64,000 bases of DNA. Source: Planctomycetota bacterium. Lineage in GTDB: Bacteria > Planctomycetota > UBA8108 > UBA1146. This document shows, piece by piece, positions 35,323-44,882 of the stretch; the stretch's first letter is position 1, and each line of letters opens with the position of its first letter. The notes under the pieces were generated by a model. That model saw only the letters and a list, made by a program, of their open reading frames with translations. It was not told the origin of the DNA and did no database searches. The position numbers were made by a program, and so were the translations under genes. Location: positions 80,405 to 144,404 of the forward strand of contig JAAZXB010000009.1 of NCBI GenBank assembly GCA_014240375.1, given 5' to 3'.

Positions 35323-36986
35323 CAGCGTTTGGCCCAGTTCAGCCATGTCGATTGGCTTGCGTCCGCAGGGTCGCGCAAGGTTGTTTCAAACAGTTTCCGG
35401 ACCTCCGACCGCTTGACCATTCCGGCAACCAGGCACTTGTAGATCTTCTCCCCTAATCGGTAACCGATGAGGTGGGCAGTGCCGCTGCGGACGTCCTCAT
35501 CTCGCAGGGGCAGTGGGGTGGGTGTCGGGATCTTCCCATTCCCTTCGAGCCAGGTCTGTTCGTTTTCGATATGGAGCAGGGAGTCGCGAACTGTTTGACG
35601 AGTTGCCTTGAGGAGAGGGTCGAGAGAGGGACTGTTCAATTCCCCCAGCAATGTTTCGAGTTCTTTCACATCCATGCAGGCTCTTTTGTGATCGATGATC
35701 TTGGTGCCGATGTAGCCGATCGCTTCGCGGATGGCGATCTCATAGAAGTGCTGGAGTGGATCGCTGGAAGAATTGGTTTCGTTGCATTTAACCGAGTTGA
35801 TGTGATGAGACGCTTCTTCTGCGGCATGACGGATCGATAGATTGCCGAGGACGATGACCTGAGCATCGGGCAGATAGCACGACTCTTCTCGCGCCAGTTG
35901 GGAGTTCACAAGTTCCATCTGTTCAGGACCCAGGGAATGGGTGTTTCTGAGACGATCGAGCAGGTCGAGATTTCTTCCGGTGTGAACAGTGAATCCATCG
36001 AGGCCTTTGGTGGGAATATCAAGGTAGCCGCAGATGGTCTCGATCATCATCCATACCTGATCGGACATGATCGTCGAGGAGATCGATGGCAGATTGTGCA
36101 CTCCTCTGGATTCTTCCAGTTCCTCCTCGTTCAGCTGCCAGTTGAGATAGGACTGGTGCTTTACCATCGGGGTGGTATTGATCATGCAGTATCGGTCTTC
36201 GCCGATCCCTACTGCGGCGACCGATTGCTCCAGACCGGTCCTGGCCAGCTCCCAGTAGACACGATCCAGGTTCTGGAACACCGTGGTCTGGCGAGGTGGT
36301 TCGATTCCGGTTCGCTTCGCTAGCAGGGAGATCTTCTCTGGAAGGTGTTCTGGAGCGACATGAAGATCCCCAAAGATTACCGCCAGGGTCGCATCCGGGA
36401 ACTGTTCGAGAACTTCTAGAATCCTCATCGCAGCGATCTTTTCCCGAGCGTTGAAGGAGTCGCCGACAATCGTCGGTTCCGAGTTGAGGGCGATCACTGG
36501 CAAGCCGGCATCCCGGCAGAACTCAAGCTGGAGAGAGTAGTTTTTCCATGGGAATCCCCATCGATGGTCCCAGTTAGATTCCTTCAATAATTGTTCGTCA
36601 TCGATTTCTTTGCGGCGCCAGCGATCGAGCAGTGGTTGCGAATCGACGTGAAAGGCTTCGGTGGCGAGCACTACTTTTTTGCCACTCTGGAGCCATGATT
36701 CGATGACCCTCAGAGGGCCCTTTTGTGATTCCCTGAGGGTGTGATAATCGCCGAAGTGGACCACATCAAAGTCGCTGGTTTCTTGCGAGAGTTGGTCGAT
36801 GGAGATGGGGGTAAGCGGCCCCTCGCTGGCCTCGTAGTAAGCCTTTCGCCAGCGCGGTAGTGCACCACTGGGATCGATGATCGAATCGTCGATTTCTCGG
36901 CGAGTCTGCTCGGAGAGAGTTCGTTGCAGGGTCATCAGCCGTTCTCGGGCTGGCACCGGGGAAGCACTCAAACGATTGATCCCCAC
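35271..36986 (-). CDS. ChaN-family protein, long form
   Basis: A 571 aa protein whose first half resembles the ChaN/haem-binding (TIKI/EreA-like) family: FDVVHFGDYHTLRESQKGPLRVIESWL, KVVLATEAFHVDSQPLLDRW, WGFPWKNYSLQLEFCRDAGLPVIALN and AVIFGDLHVAPEHLPEKI. ChaN itself is a lipoprotein, but no signal peptide is visible here, so it is probably cytoplasmic. The second half (about residues 290-571) has no feature I recognise and ends in a Ser-rich tail encoded opposite the metG end. The GTG 36986 has no good ribosome binding site, and ATG 36935 (MTLQRTL) is possible. It overlaps mobA by 19 nt and probably shares its promoter. Confidence 0.7.
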   Translation of the reverse strand: MGINRLSASPVPARERLMTLQRTLSEQTRREIDDSIIDPSGALPRWRKAYYEASEGPLTPISIDQLSQETSDFDVVHFGDYHTLRESQKGPLRVIESWLQSGKKVVLATEAFHVDSQPLLDRWRRKEIDDEQLLKESNWDHRWGFPWKNYSLQLEFCRDAGLPVIALNSEPTIVGDSFNAREKIAAMRILEVLEQFPDATLAVIFGDLHVAPEHLPEKISLLAKRTGIEPPRQTTVFQNLDRVYWELARTGLEQSVAAVGIGEDRYCMINTTPMVKHQSYLNWQLNEEELEESRGVHNLPSISSTIMSDQVWMMIETICGYLDIPTKGLDGFTVHTGRNLDLLDRLRNTHSLGPEQMELVNSQLAREESCYLPDAQVIVLGNLSIRHAAEEASHHINSVKCNETNSSSDPLQHFYEIAIREAIGYIGTKIIDHKRACMDVKELETLLGELNSPSLDPLLKATRQTVRDSLLHIENEQTWLEGNGKIPTPTPLPLRDEDVRSGTAHLIGYRLGEKIYKCLVAGMVKRSEVRKLFETTLRDPADASQSTWLNWAKRCYEAGPSSSSSSNSSRG

Positions 36987-37582
36987 GAATCAAGATCTGT
37001 CGGTGAGTTGAGATTCTTGAATGGACTTTGTGTCGGAGGGTCCGAAGCTGGAGAGAATTGTTCGGGCCAGTGAAGCAGTCGGGTGCTGGACCTCTTGACC
37101 CAGGCTAATAACGCCAGATCACCGTCGGGGGGGGAAGAAAATTTGAGTGCGGAGGGGTCCCATACTGCAGCAAGAGGTTGAGGGCGATGATCATCGACCG
37201 GAATCACCGAGATCCCAGGGCTGTGGTGAGAGCAGATGGTGGAAACGGTGGAGGAATCCAGAAGCGGCAAGTCGACGGCGGCAACGAAGACCGGTACCGC
37301 CAGTCTCTCGACGATCGATTCGATCACGTCGACCAGGCAGCGACTCCCGGGAGGATCGAGTAATACCCGATGCCATGACAGATCCTCGAATGAGTCGAGC
37401 AAACTCCGGTCCTTGAGCGCCACGGAGATGCGGGGGAAAAGCGCAGAGAGCTGGTCATGCTGCCTTTTTAGCAAGGTGACACCGTCCAACTCCAACAGAG
37501 CCTTGGGTTGCCCCATGCGGGTTCCCAGTCCCCCGGCGAGGATCACGCAATCGGAGACGGTGCGTCGGTCTGGTTGGTTCAT
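36968..37582 (-). CDS. mobA: Molybdenum cofactor guanylyltransferase
   Basis: MobA attaches GMP to molybdopterin to form the bis-MGD cofactor. The 204 aa protein starts with the nucleotide-binding CVILAGGLGTRMGQPKALLELDG, has FVAAVDLPLLDSSTV as the metal site, QPLAAVWDPSAL, and the family-typical end FKNLNSPTDL. A bis-MGD enzyme such as formate dehydrogenase or a DMSO reductase relative should exist elsewhere in the genome. Some formate dehydrogenases are selenoproteins, which would fit with the UGA genes, but that is speculation. A promoter is predicted at 37607-37635, with AAAAGG before ATG 37582. Confidence 0.88.
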   Translation of the reverse strand: MNQPDRRTVSDCVILAGGLGTRMGQPKALLELDGVTLLKRQHDQLSALFPRISVALKDRSLLDSFEDLSWHRVLLDPPGSRCLVDVIESIVERLAVPVFVAAVDLPLLDSSTVSTICSHHSPGISVIPVDDHRPQPLAAVWDPSALKFSSPPDGDLALLAWVKRSSTRLLHWPEQFSPASDPPTQSPFKNLNSPTDLDSWGSIV

Positions 37583-37606
37583 CTAGAGCACCTTTTCCAT
37601 GGCAGT

Positions 37607-37635
37607 GGAATAACTTGTCGAAGCAAGGGGGTCAA
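37607..37635 (-). promoter_or_regulatory. Predicted promoter of mobA
   Basis: On the minus strand TTGACC (37635-37630, 5 of 6) and TATTCC (37612-37607, 3 of 6) are 17 bp apart, in the 63 bp gap between the RluA-type gene and mobA. Confidence 0.35.
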
Positions 37636-37645
37636 CGGTGCAGAT

Positions 37646-38410
37646 CTAGACCCGGCTCCAGCGTCGCAATTGTCGTAGAGTTGCCCGGAGATCCTTGGGA
37701 AAGCCCGCTTCGATGGTGATCGGTTGGCCAGTCTCTGGATGGGTCACCGAGATGGAAAGGGCGTGGAGGCCGAGCCGACCCAGTAGTGGCCGTTCCACTG
37801 TCGATTTGCGGGGGCGGTAGTCCTTTTTGAAGGATGAGAGGAACAGCGCCTCTCCATCACCATAGAGTGGATCGCAGACGCAGGGCGTTTTCAATTTCGC
37901 CATCACCATGCGGATCTGGTGGGTCCTTCCGGTGCTGGGAGATGCTTCGACCCAACTGTGGTCCCGAAAAGCCTCCATTACCCGATAATCGGTGACACAC
38001 TCCTTGCCATCGGATTGGAATCGCATCGATCCGGGTCGGGCAGGATTCTCATCTACATGGAAAATGCTGGTGCCTCTGGCAGGAGAAGGAAGATCGGAGA
38101 CCAGCGCGCCGTAACGCTTTTGCACTTCCCGATTCATGAACTGCTGCCTCAGGTGAGATTGAGCGGAGCCATTCTTGGCGAACAGGATCACCCCGGAGGT
38201 TTGCTTGTCGAGGCGATGGACTACATGGGGTTTCAGTGCCTGGGGATCTTTCTGTTTCCATAGATCCCACAGCAAGTCGATCAGGCAGGGCGCTTGATGG
38301 TCCCACCTTTCGCTGACGGTGCTGAACCCTGCTGGTTTATTGACCGCGACGAACGAATCGTCGTTGTGAAGGATTTCCAGCGGGCGCATTCTTGGGGGTC
38401 GCTCCGACAT
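37646..38410 (-). CDS. RluA-family pseudouridine synthase
   Basis: Converts specific uridines in rRNA or tRNA to pseudouridine. The 254 aa protein carries the catalytic motif VVHRLDKQTSGVILFAK (HRLD with nucleophilic Asp), VNKPAGFSTV near the N-terminus, SPSTGRTHQIR and DPLYGDGEAL. No S4 domain is present, as in RluA/TruC-like members. The target base cannot be told. ATG 38410 has GGGAAG upstream and lies 5 nt behind the hypothetical gene, within the cutA-moeA-FHA gene string. Confidence 0.9.
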   Translation of the reverse strand: MSERPPRMRPLEILHNDDSFVAVNKPAGFSTVSERWDHQAPCLIDLLWDLWKQKDPQALKPHVVHRLDKQTSGVILFAKNGSAQSHLRQQFMNREVQKRYGALVSDLPSPARGTSIFHVDENPARPGSMRFQSDGKECVTDYRVMEAFRDHSWVEASPSTGRTHQIRMVMAKLKTPCVCDPLYGDGEALFLSSFKKDYRPRKSTVERPLLGRLGLHALSISVTHPETGQPITIEAGFPKDLRATLRQLRRWSRV

Positions 38411-38415
38411 CTGAT

Positions 38416-39198
38416 CTAACTTCCCGGCAGCCGTGATGCTGCTGTTTCCAGTTGCTGGATTCCGAGCATCGAATCGGCATGGTCGTCATCGTTACGCTTG
38501 GCGATCTCAGAAAATGCGCTGATCACCTGCAAGAATCGATCATAGGAGCTCTTGTCGCCACCTCGCCACCGCGCAAACTCTAGCCAACCGGTCGCAATGT
38601 TGATGAGGAACGAGGCGTCCGGACCGACCTCGATCGGTGAAGCAGATTCTTTGGCATGGTCTCGAGCAGCTTCCAGGGAACTTTCGAATGCCGCGATCGC
38701 ACCGGACCAGTCTGCCAGTCCACAACGATGAGTTCCGAGAGCCCACCAGGCCATGTGGAACGGGACCGCTCCCTTGTTCAGTTCGGATCTCCAGCGAAGG
38801 CAATCCTCCGCACAACGAATCCCTGCCTTGAAGTGGTCATCCGTTCGAGGCTCGGGATCTTCAGGCCAGCAAGGAGCCAGGTCGGCAGCAAGGTTATAGG
38901 AGAGAATGTTGGCTCCGTCGAGGCGTCGGTCCCTTTCCTCGGCATCGGATTCAACTTCTGCCTGGGCAGCAAACTCATCGATGGCGGCGCGAGAGATTGC
39001 GATGAGATCAGCCAGGGTCCTCGGCAAGTCCTGGCCTGCAGAGATGCGCTGACTGGCCATCAAGAACAAGCCCCTCCGTTGCATGGGTTCACTCTTTGCG
39101 CCGATGTGATCGATCAGGGAGACGATCCCGGACTGGAGATAGATTTCACTCAATTCGGGCCACAGTTGTTCGAAAGGATTGGTGGTCTGGGTCATCAA
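38416..39198 (-). CDS. Hypothetical helical protein
   Basis: A 260 aa soluble protein with no domain I recognise. It is predicted mostly alpha-helical, with WALGTHRCGLADWSGAIAAFESSLEAARDHA resembling a TPR-type helix pair, so it may be a protein-interaction module. There is no signal peptide or TM segment. Its start overlaps the end of the FHA-metzincin gene by 4 nt, which indicates coupled translation and suggests a partner role for that protein. Confidence 0.55.
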   Translation of the reverse strand: MMTQTTNPFEQLWPELSEIYLQSGIVSLIDHIGAKSEPMQRRGLFLMASQRISAGQDLPRTLADLIAISRAAIDEFAAQAEVESDAEERDRRLDGANILSYNLAADLAPCWPEDPEPRTDDHFKAGIRCAEDCLRWRSELNKGAVPFHMAWWALGTHRCGLADWSGAIAAFESSLEAARDHAKESASPIEVGPDASFLINIATGWLEFARWRGGDKSSYDRFLQVISAFSEIAKRNDDDHADSMLGIQQLETAASRLPGS

Positions 39199-42100
39199 AT
39201 TTCCTCCAGTGAGATATTATCGAACCAGACTGTACCGGATTGTCCCTTCACAAAACAGGCGATGTAGGTGGTCCGACTGGTCCCTGGCATCCAGTCAAAC
39301 TTGATCCTCGTCCATTCCGTATCTCGGCGAAGTGGTGCAGATCGAGAGGACCATGACCCGAGCCTGCCGGTGAAGAACCCGATCAGCGCTTCACCTTCGA
39401 ACTGGCTCGCCTTGACCAGTGCGGTCACTCGATATTTTTTTCCAGGGGTGACGACGATACGCTGGATGGTTCCACCGGCTCCGGGTTGGATGATTTTTGC
39501 CCGTAAGGCTCGGGTTCCATCGACCAGGCCTTCTGTATCCTCATCGAAGACCACCGAACCTCCAGGATCGACTTCCCCTGGGATCCAACCGTCGAGTAAT
39601 TTCTTGGCCTCGAAGTTTCCATTGATCAGCGGCTGGTGCACATCGTATCGAACGACCTCTTGTGTAAGATCCTCACCTTGTGGCCCTTCGTCGAGGATCC
39701 CCACCGGAACAGGGTCTCCCTCGGCGGTCATCAACTCCAGGCGTAAACCGCGAGTGCCGACCATCTGGGTCACTGCCACTTCGATGATGTTCTCACCTCG
39801 AAAGAGTTGGATGGGGAACGGCTTCTTCTGGTTCAGCATCAGTTCGTCGTGCATCGGTTGGCCCATCTGGGGACTGGCATCGATGAACCCGACGGGAGAA
39901 CCGTTGAGGCTGATTTGCATCTTCACATCCGTGGCCACGGTCAACCTCGCCTCGACATCATTGTTGACCACGATGCGGCGAAAGAGCAGCCACTGTCGAT
40001 TCCGAGTGACGGGGTCCTGTCCTGCAGTGAGATCGGTGAAGGGACTGGGCCAAACCAGAGGTCTCCATTGCGGGTTGGATTCTGCCGGACTCTTCCTCTG
40101 ATTTCTCCTGCGGGTAACGGATGATTCCACCGGTCCCAGCACCCACCACCCATTGATCACAGTTCCTTCGAGCCGATTGTAGTTCAATTGTATCGGGTGC
40201 TTTCGGGTGAACTGAACCGACGAACCGCCCAGATCGACGCGATCATCGAACACCGGCCATCCATTGGCGCGGAAGATCCAGGCGATATTTTCCCCCAGAG
40301 CGAGGGAGTAGAGTGCGGCGATTCGTTCGATACTGGAGAGCCCATGAAGGCGCAGTGTTTGCTCGGAAGCCTTGCGTTCGGTGAACATCTTGTGGTGAAC
40401 ACCAACTCCGTGGATGAATCTCAGGGCGGCAAATACGGAGGGGTTTGGTTGCCATATTGATCTCTCGTCACTATTTCTGTCGAGCAGCCAGCGAATGGTT
40501 TTCTGGAAAGCGTTGGCGTTGAGTAGCCGATATCCCAGTTCCCCGTAGATGCCCTCGTCGACACCACAATCGGCCAGCAACATGTAGGGGTCGTGGCCGA
40601 ATCCGATGTTATGACCCAACTCATGGGTGTAGGCGCCGGGCAAGCGATCTCCCTGACCGGTGTAGTCATGCAAGACTGCTGCATCGAGAACGATGACTCC
40701 GCCTCCTCCGAGACCGCCGACTCCCGGTGGTAGGAAGATATCGAAGTCCATCAGCAGTCTCAGGACTCCATCGGCGCACCCGAGGTGATCCTTGCAACCC
40801 CTCAGACTGCGGGCCACCTCCGGCATCATCGATTTCATCCTTGCACGAAAGATACTGGGCCCGGTGGCACTCGATCCGGCATCGTTGACGGTGATGGGAG
40901 TCTCGGCCTTGGCGATCCCACGAATCGCAGAATTCCCGAACGGCGCATCGATCTGGATGCTCAACTTGTCGAGGTCGACTCGCTGCAGTGTTTCAGGCTC
41001 TTGCCAGCGCATCGCTCCGAGGGTGCGGTGGATCAGCACCTTGCCCGATCGATCGACTGCAGCAAGGGAACCATCGTTGCCCGGGACCCGGTCGAGGACT
41101 CGCCCCCCTGCATCGGAGATGGAGAGACGCATCTGTATCGTCTTGTCCTTGCGTTCGTAATGGAGTCTCGGCGTCCAGGGTGATCGTGGTTCCAGGTCAA
41201 ATTTTTGTCCGGCAGATAATAGCGCTCGATAGGGCAAGAGGCGGGCGGTTTTCCCTCCGGGAAGGGTACTTCGAGTTTCCAGCCGATAGGTCCCTGGCAT
41301 CACCCAGGCTCGCCGAGCCTGCCGGGTCTCGAGGGTGAAGCGTTCTCGGAATCCGTCTACCGCCACCACCTCGATGGTGGCATCTGCAGCACCACCGAAC
41401 GCAGACTCGGCACTGTACTGGAGGCGACTCATACGGTTCTGGTCGATCAAGATCGGCACCACTTCACGGTCGCCACCGGTTTTGGCACGGGTGAGCACCG
41501 CTTCACCTTCAGTGGTGCGGCACAGCACGCAGATATCGACCGGAGGTCCCGACATCAACAGGCGAAACTGCCCGGTGGGGGCCGAGCGCGATGACTCCAA
41601 CCGTCCGCGGGCCCCCACCTCCATCGCCACTCTTTCGGTGGTGAAGGCTGCGGCGACCGGTTCAGGGGTGATCCATATCTTCTCGATGGACAGACCCTTT
41701 CCCTGGCGGTCTTCGACCGAGATCACTGTCTGCTTCCTCGGCTCCAGGAGGATGCTGGAACTCTCCCCTGATAGGGTTTGCTGTAGCAGCAATAATCTTG
41801 GCAGGGTCAGTACCAAAGTGTTGTCATCTGGATCGATATCATCGACCACTTCACCCTGGGCGATGACGGTCCAGGAACCGGGCACAACCACTGCGCTCCA
41901 GCGTCCATCGGTTCCCGTGGTTCCCTCGACGACCGCCAGACTCTCGTTGGAGAGGAGCAATAGTTTGGCCCCTGCGACCGGCTTTCCAACTTCGTCTCGC
42001 ACCTCGACCGAGATGGGTCGGAGCCTGAATTTCTCTCGAACCCACTCCTCACGCTCTCGTTCCCGTGCGATCGCTTTGGCCTCCTTGGCACTCTCGGAAG

Positions 42101-43325
42101 ATCGCCCCGGGAGTAGAACTCTCTCGACCGAATCGAGGAGCTCCCCGTCCTCATCGAGCATCTCGACCAGTACTGGTTGGTCGCCTGGATCCTCGATGGC
42201 GAGGTAACGACGCAAGCTCAGCCCCGGATCGACTCTGAATCGCATCTCCAGGTCGTTGCGTAGCGGAGTCTTCAACTGGACCAGTTGTCTCTCGGTGGTC
42301 GAGTTGTCGACCTCGAGGGCGATCACCCGGAATCCTTTTCTGCTGCCGGAGCCAAGTCGCTTCAGTTCTTTGCCTCTTCGATCGATGAAATCAGGTCCAC
42401 CATGATGATCCTTTTGATGGAACTGATAGGCGATGATTCGATCGGAAGGAGGCCATGCCTCGTCAAGGATCCTCAACTGCAGTTTTCCATCGTCAGGTGT
42501 GGGTACGGTCTGTACGTCGGACACCTGATCGTCGGTCACCCGGTCTTCGCCACCAGTGGGGGCGACATCATCGACCGCAGGCTCGAAGGAGACCTCGAAA
42601 TTAGCATCCGGAGTGAAGCCGCTGGTGACCGGCCGATTCGGTCGATCGATCGCGCTCGATACAGCATCAGAACCCTGCACCTTCGGGACATCTTTGGGTT
42701 CCGCTGAGGGGAGAGGGATCTGCAGATTCGTACCGGGCTGCCCGGTGGCGGGTTTGACCGCAGCGACCCCGATCTCTGGAGGAAGTTCCTGCGGCGTCGG
42801 CCCCAGTTGGCTGACGAAGTAGCCGATCGATCCGATGGTGAACAACAGCAGCAACAGGTTCCCCACTGGACTGGCTTCCTTTCGGGTGGTGCGAGTTGTT
42901 CGCGGGGTGGGGGCATGGTTGGAGGTATTTTGGCTCCTCTGATTTTTCGAGTTGCTGCTGGTCTTTGTAGTGGCTGAGCGACGGGACCGATCGCTGCCGG
43001 GCTTGCGGGTTGGATTGGCAGTGGGTTTCTTTGATCGGATCAAGACATCACCGATCTTCAGCGTCGAACTACCAGGGAATGGAGCACGCCCTTCGATGGA
43101 TCGGCCATCGAGAAGTGTCCCATTCGAACTGGCGAGATCTTCGATCACCAGGCCCTGGCTGGTAGAGATCAATCGGGCATGGCGACGGGAGGCTCGATGG
43201 TCAGCGATCTCCACCTCGCAGGTTGGATCTCGACCGATGATCCAGGGACCTTCACCGATCAGGGTGACGATCCTTTTGCCATTTGAATCCTCTACCTTCA
43301 ACAGAATGGGGTCAGTCGTACTCAT
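39195..43325 (-). CDS. FHA-TM-metzincin metallopeptidase fusion with C-terminal carbohydrate-binding-like domain
   Basis: A 1,376 aa single-pass membrane protein. Residues 1-105 are an FHA phosphothreonine-binding domain (GPWIIGRDPTCEVEIADHRA, SRRHARL, LASSNGTLLDG). A Ser/Thr/Lys-rich linker precedes one TM segment at about 155-178 (NLLLLLFTIGSIGYFVSQLG). The outside part has Ig-like or carboxypeptidase-regulatory repeats (PISVEVRDEVGKPVAGAKLLL), the metzincin zinc motif HELGHNIGFGH near residue 900, and a final beta-sandwich (NGNFEAKKLLDGWIP...GTVWFDNISLEEI) like a carbohydrate-binding module. I chose ATG 43325 over 43343 because AAGAGG lies 9 nt upstream. It follows moeA by 4 nt. Confidence 0.82.
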   Translation of the reverse strand: MSTTDPILLKVEDSNGKRIVTLIGEGPWIIGRDPTCEVEIADHRASRRHARLISTSQGLVIEDLASSNGTLLDGRSIEGRAPFPGSSTLKIGDVLIRSKKPTANPTRKPGSDRSRRSATTKTSSNSKNQRSQNTSNHAPTPRTTRTTRKEASPVGNLLLLLFTIGSIGYFVSQLGPTPQELPPEIGVAAVKPATGQPGTNLQIPLPSAEPKDVPKVQGSDAVSSAIDRPNRPVTSGFTPDANFEVSFEPAVDDVAPTGGEDRVTDDQVSDVQTVPTPDDGKLQLRILDEAWPPSDRIIAYQFHQKDHHGGPDFIDRRGKELKRLGSGSRKGFRVIALEVDNSTTERQLVQLKTPLRNDLEMRFRVDPGLSLRRYLAIEDPGDQPVLVEMLDEDGELLDSVERVLLPGRSSESAKEAKAIAREREREEWVREKFRLRPISVEVRDEVGKPVAGAKLLLLSNESLAVVEGTTGTDGRWSAVVVPGSWTVIAQGEVVDDIDPDDNTLVLTLPRLLLLQQTLSGESSSILLEPRKQTVISVEDRQGKGLSIEKIWITPEPVAAAFTTERVAMEVGARGRLESSRSAPTGQFRLLMSGPPVDICVLCRTTEGEAVLTRAKTGGDREVVPILIDQNRMSRLQYSAESAFGGAADATIEVVAVDGFRERFTLETRQARRAWVMPGTYRLETRSTLPGGKTARLLPYRALLSAGQKFDLEPRSPWTPRLHYERKDKTIQMRLSISDAGGRVLDRVPGNDGSLAAVDRSGKVLIHRTLGAMRWQEPETLQRVDLDKLSIQIDAPFGNSAIRGIAKAETPITVNDAGSSATGPSIFRARMKSMMPEVARSLRGCKDHLGCADGVLRLLMDFDIFLPPGVGGLGGGGVIVLDAAVLHDYTGQGDRLPGAYTHELGHNIGFGHDPYMLLADCGVDEGIYGELGYRLLNANAFQKTIRWLLDRNSDERSIWQPNPSVFAALRFIHGVGVHHKMFTERKASEQTLRLHGLSSIERIAALYSLALGENIAWIFRANGWPVFDDRVDLGGSSVQFTRKHPIQLNYNRLEGTVINGWWVLGPVESSVTRRRNQRKSPAESNPQWRPLVWPSPFTDLTAGQDPVTRNRQWLLFRRIVVNNDVEARLTVATDVKMQISLNGSPVGFIDASPQMGQPMHDELMLNQKKPFPIQLFRGENIIEVAVTQMVGTRGLRLELMTAEGDPVPVGILDEGPQGEDLTQEVVRYDVHQPLINGNFEAKKLLDGWIPGEVDPGGSVVFDEDTEGLVDGTRALRAKIIQPGAGGTIQRIVVTPGKKYRVTALVKASQFEGEALIGFFTGRLGSWSSRSAPLRRDTEWTRIKFDWMPGTSRTTYIACFVKGQSGTVWFDNISLEEI

Positions 43326-43329
43326 CGAT

Positions 43330-44565
43330 TCATGCCTCTTCATCTGTCAGTGACCAGTAGTTCACCCGTTCTCCCGGGCGCAGCACGTCGGTGCTCGGGG
43401 GAGCAACGACCAGGCAGTTGGAGCCGGCAAAGCCACTCAGCAGGTGTGATCCTTGCCCCGACGGAATCTCGATCACATCGATCCCACCGTCAGGATCTGC
43501 AGTGGCCCTCCCGCGAAGTAATCGTAGCCGATCCGAGGCTGGAACTGATCTCTCTGACTTCAGAACCCCGCAACGCTGCGGCAGGATGCCGTCGGTTCTT
43601 CCTTCCATCCGCGCCAGAGCGGGTCGCACGAAAATTTCGAAGGAGACGAGGCAAGCGGCTGGATTGCCCGGCAATCCAAAAAATGGGACCCCTCCGATCA
43701 GGCCGTCCACCAGTGGCTTGCCAGGCTTCATCGCGACCTTACGAATCTGGACGTCGTCTCCCATCTCCCGAGCGACCTCGCGGATATGGTCGAGATCCCC
43801 GGCACTGATGCCACCTGTGGTGACGATGGCATCGGGCTTCAGTTCAAGAGTTTCTTGAAGTCCTGAACGGATCTCCGTCAGGTCATCGCGGAGGATCGGT
43901 CTGGGGATGGGAATCGCCCCCCAGCGTTTCACTCGAGCTTGAAGAGAATAGAGGTTCGAATTTCGGATCTGGCCAGGCTTCAACGCGCTGCCGATGGCGA
44001 CCAACTCATTGCCACTGGAATGGATGGCGACACGGGGTCTCCGGTTCACCGGAATCTGAACTGCGCCGACACTGGCGAGCAAGCCGATGGCACCAGGAGT
44101 GATCCGTGAGCCGGGGGCCATCACTGATCCATCCGCCTCGACATCTTCACCGAGTCTGCGAATGTGTGCTCCAGGGTGAATCGGCCGATCGATGGCGACC
44201 GATTGTTCATCGTGGTGAAGGCATCGTTCGAAAGGGATGACGGTATCCCCTCCTTGGGGAATGACTGCACCGGTGAATATCTTCATCGCACAGTGGTCTT
44301 TCAGGGGAGTGTCGGGTGCCATTCCTGCTTCGATGGTGGCGACCACTGGAAGCGTGATAGGCCGATCGGGAGTGGCTCCAGCGGTGTCGCCGGCCTTCAA
44401 CACGAATCCGTCCATGGCAGTGTTATCAAATGGAGGAATCGGATCCCGAGTGGCCACCGATTCAGCGATGATTCTTCCGACGGCATCTTCGAGTAGCACC
44501 ATCTCGGTGCCGATCGGTTTGATCCTGGCGAGGATCTGTTTGCGAGCATCTTCTAGATTGATCAA
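43330..44565 (-). CDS. moeA: Molybdopterin molybdotransferase
   Basis: MoeA inserts molybdenum into adenylated molybdopterin. The 411 aa protein shows DPIPPFDNTAMDGFVL, MKIFTGAVIPQGGDTVIP, the ATP/Mo-binding TTGGISAGDLDHI, VAMKPGKPL, FFGLPGNPAACLVSFEIFVRP and C-terminal domain IV. The track start 44655 lies within cutA. TTG 44565 fits because AAAGGAG sits 5 nt upstream, and it overlaps the cutA stop by 4 nt (TTGA). The FHA-metzincin gene follows at once, an unexpected partner for a cofactor gene. Confidence 0.94.
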   Translation of the reverse strand: MINLEDARKQILARIKPIGTEMVLLEDAVGRIIAESVATRDPIPPFDNTAMDGFVLKAGDTAGATPDRPITLPVVATIEAGMAPDTPLKDHCAMKIFTGAVIPQGGDTVIPFERCLHHDEQSVAIDRPIHPGAHIRRLGEDVEADGSVMAPGSRITPGAIGLLASVGAVQIPVNRRPRVAIHSSGNELVAIGSALKPGQIRNSNLYSLQARVKRWGAIPIPRPILRDDLTEIRSGLQETLELKPDAIVTTGGISAGDLDHIREVAREMGDDVQIRKVAMKPGKPLVDGLIGGVPFFGLPGNPAACLVSFEIFVRPALARMEGRTDGILPQRCGVLKSERSVPASDRLRLLRGRATADPDGGIDVIEIPSGQGSHLLSGFAGSNCLVVAPPSTDVLRPGERVNYWSLTDEEA

Positions 44566-44882
44566 AGGGTCTCCTTTTTGCCACTCATCTTCTCTACCCA
44601 CTGCATGTATCGATCGAGCCCGGTCGTTACAGGAATCGCGATCACCTCCGGACACTCGTGGGGATGTCTTCGAGCAATGGTCTCGATCAGTTCCTCGATC
44701 GGTTCTCTGGCAGTCTTGATGGTCAGGATCACTTCTTCGGCTTCACAAGTTTTGTCCTCCCAGCGATAGATCGATCGAGAACCGGGCATGATGTTGACAC
44801 AGGCTGCCAGTCCATCTTCGACCAGGCTGCGAGCCAGTTCTGCTGCCGAATCGGGAGGGTGGGAGACCAGGACCAAGTGCAC
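44562..44882 (-). CDS. cutA: Divalent-cation tolerance protein CutA
   Basis: A 106 aa trimeric CutA1 protein linked to copper tolerance, with unclear biochemical role. Motifs include LVEDGLAACVNIMPGSRSIYRWEDKTCEAEEVILTIKT and HPHECPEVIAIPV, which cover nearly the whole family profile. The track ORF is too long. GTG 44882 gives the normal length, with GGAAAG upstream. It is the first gene of the minus-strand string cutA-moeA-FHA-metzincin-hypothetical-RluA and lies back to back with the FHA kinase gene. Confidence 0.9.
   Translation of the reverse strand: MHLVLVSHPPDSAAELARSLVEDGLAACVNIMPGSRSIYRWEDKTCEAEEVILTIKTAREPIEELIETIARRHPHECPEVIAIPVTTGLDRYMQWVEKMSGKKETL

Noticed and set aside
40785-42207. 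Plus-strand ORFs opposite the FHA-metzincin gene (132-290 aa)
   Set aside because: Ser/Arg/Thr-rich antisense shadows of a long multi-domain reading frame.
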